39,808 nucleotides of DNA, taken from positions 1 through 39,808 of the forward strand of contig JAUXIJ010000026.1 in assembly GCA_030621085.1 (NCBI GenBank). Reading direction: 5' to 3'. This document shows, one piece after another, positions 35,679 through 39,808 of this stretch. Position 1 is the first letter of the stretch, and each line of letters starts with the position of its first letter. The position numbers were made by a program, and so were the translations under genes. The stretch is from Candidatus Cloacimonadota bacterium. GTDB taxonomy: Bacteria > Cloacimonadota > Cloacimonadia > Cloacimonadales > TCS61. The notes below the pieces were generated by a model. That model searched no databases, had not been told where the DNA came from, and saw only the letters and a list, made by a program, of their open reading frames with translations.

Positions 35679-37886
35679 TTATTTCATAAGGATCATTTTC
35701 TTTGTAGAAATGTAGCTACCTGTTTTCATCTTATAGAAATAGATACCACTGGAAACAGACTTATTGTTAGTATTTTTTCCATCCCATACCACATTATGAT
35801 CACCGGCTGTCATGTGCTCGTTTACAAGAGTTTTAACTTTTTGACCTTTGATATTGAACACTTCGATGGAAACATTACCGGGTTCTATCATATTGTAATC
35901 TATTGTTGTAGATGGATTGAATGGATTGGGATAGTTCTGAGAGAGATGACCGATTGCAGGAGTTACTATCATATCAGTAGAATAGCTACCACCTTCCTGG
36001 AATTCAAGGTCGATAGCAGCATAACGGAGCGAACCACCGTTTAATAAACCGCTATTGGTAGTTGATCCTGCAGCTGAACCATAATCATTATCATCATTGA
36101 ATACAAAGTGCAGCTTAGCATGATAGTTACCAGGTGTATTGCTTAGGATCTCAAGCCTGTCACCAAGAGAGATGTCAACAGGTATCATATCTTCTAATTC
36201 CGGTGCGTAGTTACCATCATAATGATTTACGGGATCAATTATATTATCATTCGGATTGGCATTAATATATCTGATATCTGACCATGTTGCACCACCATCA
36301 TCAGAAATTACGATGCAGATTTCAGGTTCTTTTATCCAGCCATCATAACCTGGCTCTTCAAAATATGCATTTTGAAGTTTTGCACTATCGTGCCATACAC
36401 AAACTACCCAGTTTCCATTAGAAACCATTTTGCAATTGCTTTCATGGAAATAAGCTTCCTGCCAGCCACCATCTGAATTAAAGAACCAGCTCGGGCAACT
36501 CATAATTACAATTGGCCATCCATCAGGGTCATATTCATCTACAATACCATCATCATCGAGGTCGAAGGCAACAGCCATGTGATCATCACCGGGATCGGTA
36601 TCCTGAACATCTAGATCGTAGAAACTGAATTCTCCTGTAACAGTATTAAAAGTAAATATCTTAGGATAGATATAAGCAGGCCAGTATACTCCTTGATTTA
36701 TATTTTCCTGAGAGTTATAATTCACACCGCTCATCCACTGTACTTTAGTATGATCATCTGTAAATACACCATTGAAATGACTAAGATCATTCGAGGGAAG
36801 GATGAACATTTCAGCAGCAGTTCCATCATCATTTTCCCATAGAGGAGCTCCGGTAATGTTATTTGTAGGATTATCCATCGGCTGCTTCAGTTGCTGTGTG
36901 TATTTTGTAAATGTTTCACCGTAATCTTCGCTGTACAAAGCAAACAGAGAATCACCTGCGCTACCGAAGAAAACAACTTTTCCATCATCTTCACTTACGA
37001 TCATATCCTTATTTACGCGGTCGATGTCGTTATAATGCATGTAATCAAAATATGAGAAAGATTGCACAGTCCAATCAAGATGTGATGAAATTAACAGAGA
37101 ATCGGCACTGAAATCTGCATACCCATAAAGGCTATTATAATTATGATGAATTGCAGAATTGGGGACAGCGTTATTCGCATAGGCATGAACTCTTCGATGT
37201 CCTGCAATAGGCGAAGGTCCAATATGTACCTGAGGCCAGAGAAATGCGTCATTTGCATGTCCTGTAAGTGATGCACTCATTTCAGGATTATCAAAAAGTA
37301 TAAATGGTTCAATCCAGTTTGATGAAGAACCGGAAGCATGATACAGCTCATATGACATGAGACAATCAAAGGTATTATCTGGCTCAACTCTGGCGTGCCA
37401 GACAGCGAACGGGTCACCTGTAACAGGATCGATCGCACAAGACGTATAACCTTCATGATTGATAGTATAAACATTAATTGCACCACTGTAATAAAGAGTG
37501 CCATCCGGGTTCAGATAACTGTAGAACGCTCTTCGATCTGACATCAAAGCTAATGTTTCAGAGCACATATAAGTAACAAACATTCCATCTGCCGCATAAC
37601 CGTATGGCATCGATGTTTCAGGTTGAAGCCTTAAGTTGTGACCATTGTAGCTGAAAGGCATGTAATCATAGTACGAATCGATCAGGTAAGTGGTATTTTC
37701 ACTATTACCATTTTGAATAAAGGAATACTCCGGTGGAGGATCCTGATCTCTAAATGAAGACCTTCGACCGAACCGCATTCCTTGATAATAGCCACCCTCG
37801 GAAACTTGTGCTGGCTGCATAAAATCATTAGCAAGCAATACACAAATAAACAAACTAAGAATCAAAAGAATTATAATTCTTTTCAT
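35679..37886 (-). CDS. Secreted Asp-box (sialidase-like propeller) protein with C-terminal sorting domain
   Basis: 735 aa. Signal peptide MKRIIILLILSLFICVLLAND follows a well-placed AGGAGG. Two Asp-box-like motifs (SEDYGETF near residue 326 and SDDGGATW near 536) suggest a BNR-type beta-propeller, a fold used by sialidases and glycan-binding proteins; no catalytic Tyr/Arg set is evident. Acidic Asp-rich stretches may bind calcium. The C-terminus (YPNPFNPSTTIDYN, then KKMILMK) is a type IX-like sorting/FlgD-Ig domain. The neighbouring gene at 38090 is a very close paralogue, so this is a tandem duplicate. Substrate and role unknown. Confidence 0.75.
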   Translation of the reverse strand: MKRIIILLILSLFICVLLANDFMQPAQVSEGGYYQGMRFGRRSSFRDQDPPPEYSFIQNGNSENTTYLIDSYYDYMPFSYNGHNLRLQPETSMPYGYAADGMFVTYMCSETLALMSDRRAFYSYLNPDGTLYYSGAINVYTINHEGYTSCAIDPVTGDPFAVWHARVEPDNTFDCLMSYELYHASGSSSNWIEPFILFDNPEMSASLTGHANDAFLWPQVHIGPSPIAGHRRVHAYANNAVPNSAIHHNYNSLYGYADFSADSLLISSHLDWTVQSFSYFDYMHYNDIDRVNKDMIVSEDDGKVVFFGSAGDSLFALYSEDYGETFTKYTQQLKQPMDNPTNNITGAPLWENDDGTAAEMFILPSNDLSHFNGVFTDDHTKVQWMSGVNYNSQENINQGVYWPAYIYPKIFTFNTVTGEFSFYDLDVQDTDPGDDHMAVAFDLDDDGIVDEYDPDGWPIVIMSCPSWFFNSDGGWQEAYFHESNCKMVSNGNWVVCVWHDSAKLQNAYFEEPGYDGWIKEPEICIVISDDGGATWSDIRYINANPNDNIIDPVNHYDGNYAPELEDMIPVDISLGDRLEILSNTPGNYHAKLHFVFNDDNDYGSAAGSTTNSGLLNGGSLRYAAIDLEFQEGGSYSTDMIVTPAIGHLSQNYPNPFNPSTTIDYNMIEPGNVSIEVFNIKGQKVKTLVNEHMTAGDHNVVWDGKNTNNKSVSSGIYFYKMKTGSYISTKKMILMK

Positions 37887-38051
37887 CTTTCCTCCTTATA
37901 TAATTTAAATTTACAAACCTACTTTTTTTTAACAATTCCACAAAAAATTTATATTGGTTTAAAATAGATTTTATGAAATAATTTTGTAAAGGTTTAAATA
38001 TAATTATTTAGATTTTGTATTTATATTAGTTTTCTGAAACCAGTATTTATC

Positions 38052-38081
38052 AAAAAAAATGCCCCGATTTTCATCGGGGCA
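38052..38081 (-). terminator. Intrinsic terminator of the second Asp-box protein gene
   Basis: TGCCCCGAT (38060-38068) pairs with ATCGGGGCA (38073-38081) around a TTTC loop, with eight A on the left that become a T run on the minus strand. It sits just after the 38090 stop. Confidence 0.93.
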
Positions 38082-38089
38082 GAACAGTA

Positions 38090-39808
38090 TTATTTCATTA
38101 AGATCATTTTTTTCGTGCTGGAATCATTACCTGATTTCATTTTATAGAAATAGATACCACTGGAAACAGACTTGTTATTAGCATCTTTTCCATTCCAGAC
38201 AACATTATGATCACCGGCTGTCATGTGCTCGTTTACAAGAGTTTTAACTTTTTGACCTTTTATATTGAATACTTCGATGGAAACATTACCGGCTTCTATC
38301 ATGTTGTAAGCTATTGTAGTGGATGGATTGAATGGATTAGGATAGTTCTGAGCAAGATGACCAATTGCAGGAGTTACTGTATTTTCTTCGCTAGAAACAG
38401 GAGGAAACCATGCTTCCTGGAATTCAAGATCGATAGCAGCATAACGAAGCGAACCACCATTTAATATACCACCACCAACAGTTTGACCAGCAGCTGAACC
38501 GTAATCATTATCATCATTGAACACAAAGTGCAGTTTGGCATGATAGTTGCCAGGTTCATTGCTGAGAATCTCAAGCTTGTCACCAAGAGAAACATTAACA
38601 GTTATCATATCTTCGAATTCCGGTGCATAGTTACCATCATAGTGATTAACAGGATCAATTATATTGTCATTCGGATTGGCATTGATGTATCTGATGTCTG
38701 ACCAGGTTTCGCCATTATCGTCAGAAATAACGATACAGATTTCAGATTCTTTTACCCAGCCATCGTATCCAGGTTCTTCATAATATGCAGCCTGGAGTTT
38801 TGCGCTATCGTGCCATACACAAACCACCCAGTTTCCATTAGCTATCATTTTACTATTACCTTCATGGAAATAAGCATCCTGCCAGCCACCATCTGAATTA
38901 AAGAACCAGCTCGGACAGCTCACAACAACAATAGGCCAACCATTGTCGTCATACTCATCTACAATACCGTCATCATTAAGGTCGTAGCCTACAGCCAGGT
39001 GATCATCAGCAGGATCGGTATCTTGAACATCCAGTTCGTAAAAACTGAATTCTCCTGTAGCAATATCAAAAGTGAATATTTTGGGATACATATAGGCAGG
39101 CCAATATACTTGTTGATCTATATTTTCCTGAGAGTTATAGTTCACACCGGTCATCCATTGTACTTTTGTGTAGTAGTCAGTGAATACACCATTGTAATGA
39201 CTGAGGTCATTTGAGGGAACGATGAACATTTCAGCTGCAGTTCCATCATCATTTTCCCAAAGGGGTTCACTGGTAATGTTATTTATAGGATTATCCATTG
39301 GCTGCTTGAGTTGTTGAGTGTATTTTGTAAACGTTTCACCGTAATTATCACTATACATAACCAACAAAGAATCTGCAATAGAGCCAAAGAAAACAACCTG
39401 TCCGTCAACGTCACTTACGATCATGTCCTTATTTACACGGTCGATGTCGTTATAATGCATATCATCAAAATAAGGGAAAGTTTTTATAGTCCAATCGAGA
39501 GTTGATGAATATAATAGAGAGTCAGCACTGAAATCCGCATATTTATAAAGACTGTTGTAATTATGACCACCACCTGAATTAGCAGTATAGTTGTTTGCAT
39601 AGGTATGAACTCTTCGATGATCTGCAAGTGGAGATGGTCCTACCCATACTTGAGGCCAGATGAATTCATCATCTGTATGTCCAGTAAATGGCTCGCTCAT
39701 TTCGGGATTATCAAAAAGTATAAATGGCTCTATCCAGTTTGATGAAGAACCGGAAGCATGGAATAGTTCATACGTCATGGAACAGTCATAGCTCATATCT
39801 TCTTCAAC
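38090..39808 (-). CDS. Secreted Asp-box protein with sorting domain (tandem paralogue, 5' end outside window)
   Basis: At least 572 codons; the reading frame stays open to the window edge. The codons before the first in-window ATG (Val-Glu-Glu-Asp) align with Val-Glu-Pro-Asp of the paralogue at 35679, so the true start lies beyond 39808. It shares Asp-box-like motifs (SDNYGETF, SDDNGETW), the same acidic strands, and a nearly identical sorting domain (YPNPFNPSTTIAYN to KKMILMK). Differences concentrate in loops and around the linker before the sorting domain. Likely secreted; function unknown. Confidence 0.8.
   Translation of the reverse strand, partial: VEEDMSYDCSMTYELFHASGSSSNWIEPFILFDNPEMSEPFTGHTDDEFIWPQVWVGPSPLADHRRVHTYANNYTANSGGGHNYNSLYKYADFSADSLLYSSTLDWTIKTFPYFDDMHYNDIDRVNKDMIVSDVDGQVVFFGSIADSLLVMYSDNYGETFTKYTQQLKQPMDNPINNITSEPLWENDDGTAAEMFIVPSNDLSHYNGVFTDYYTKVQWMTGVNYNSQENIDQQVYWPAYMYPKIFTFDIATGEFSFYELDVQDTDPADDHLAVGYDLNDDGIVDEYDDNGWPIVVVSCPSWFFNSDGGWQDAYFHEGNSKMIANGNWVVCVWHDSAKLQAAYYEEPGYDGWVKESEICIVISDDNGETWSDIRYINANPNDNIIDPVNHYDGNYAPEFEDMITVNVSLGDKLEILSNEPGNYHAKLHFVFNDDNDYGSAAGQTVGGGILNGGSLRYAAIDLEFQEAWFPPVSSEENTVTPAIGHLAQNYPNPFNPSTTIAYNMIEAGNVSIEVFNIKGQKVKTLVNEHMTAGDHNVVWNGKDANNKSVSSGIYFYKMKSGNDSSTKKMILMK

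Overview
The window looks like chromosome from a low-GC, anaerobic member of the FCB group, most likely a Candidatus Cloacimonadota-type organism. This is an inference. Its basis is several secreted proteins ending in an 'NPFNPSTT'-type C-terminal sorting/FlgD-Ig-like domain, a PorV/PorQ-like outer-membrane protein, a group 3b [NiFe] hydrogenase operon, RNase HIII, Gram-negative-type lipoproteins and Shine-Dalgarno-led AT-rich genes. Other FCB lineages are not excluded.

Layout. 1-3.1 kb (minus): a tight operon of a LiaF-like membrane protein, RNase HIII, a gamma-carbonic-anhydrase-like protein and a 2-hydroxyacid dehydrogenase. 3.1-6.1 kb: a 113-bp palindromic repeat, a fused YrdC/TsaC + low-molecular-weight phosphatase, a one-domain asparaginase, and an EnvC-like coiled-coil/degenerate M23 protein. 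6.2-10.3 kb: an accessory region. About 1.2 kb of repeats and palindromes comes first, then a small zinc-ribbon protein between two copies of an ~86-bp direct repeat, a short exported protein, and a caspase-family (C14) protease with a C-terminal half I cannot assign. 10.3-11.0 kb (minus): a glutaredoxin-like protein and a thioredoxin lipoprotein. 11.4-16.0 kb (plus): the four-subunit group 3b hydrogenase/sulfhydrogenase (beta, gamma, delta, alpha) and its maturation protease, with an intrinsic terminator hairpin just before the protease. 16.1-19.0 kb (minus): a secreted M1 aminopeptidase. 19.1-21.0 kb: groL under a CIRCE operator, a terminator and tRNA-Leu(CAA). 21.1-33.0 kb (plus): a long co-directional run of PorV-like protein, M6 metalloprotease, three small tandem paralogues, an ammonia-lyase of the HAL family, a TPR lipoprotein, an EcfT-like membrane protein and truA. 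33.2-35.5 kb: a large lipoprotein. 35.7-39.8 kb (minus): two tandem, highly similar secreted Asp-box proteins, the second cut by the window edge.

How the genes fit together. The hydrogenase genes form one NAD(P)-linked bidirectional hydrogenase unit plus its own C-terminal-processing protease. The PorV-like protein sits beside an M6 protease carrying a C-terminal sorting domain, and three other secreted proteins in the window carry related domains. This suggests a type IX-like export route feeding extracellular peptide degradation, with a lone HAL-family ammonia-lyase possibly continuing amino-acid catabolism.

The best candidate for something undescribed is the 7.1-10.2 kb accessory cassette (repeat-flanked zinc-ribbon gene, exported protein, caspase with unknown C-terminal domain). 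Also worth attention are the HAL-family enzyme with Cys at the MIO serine position, the YrdC-phosphatase fusion, and the terminator hairpin that contains the only SD-like sequence for the hydrogenase protease. All calls come from reading the sequence and from family knowledge; no searches were run.
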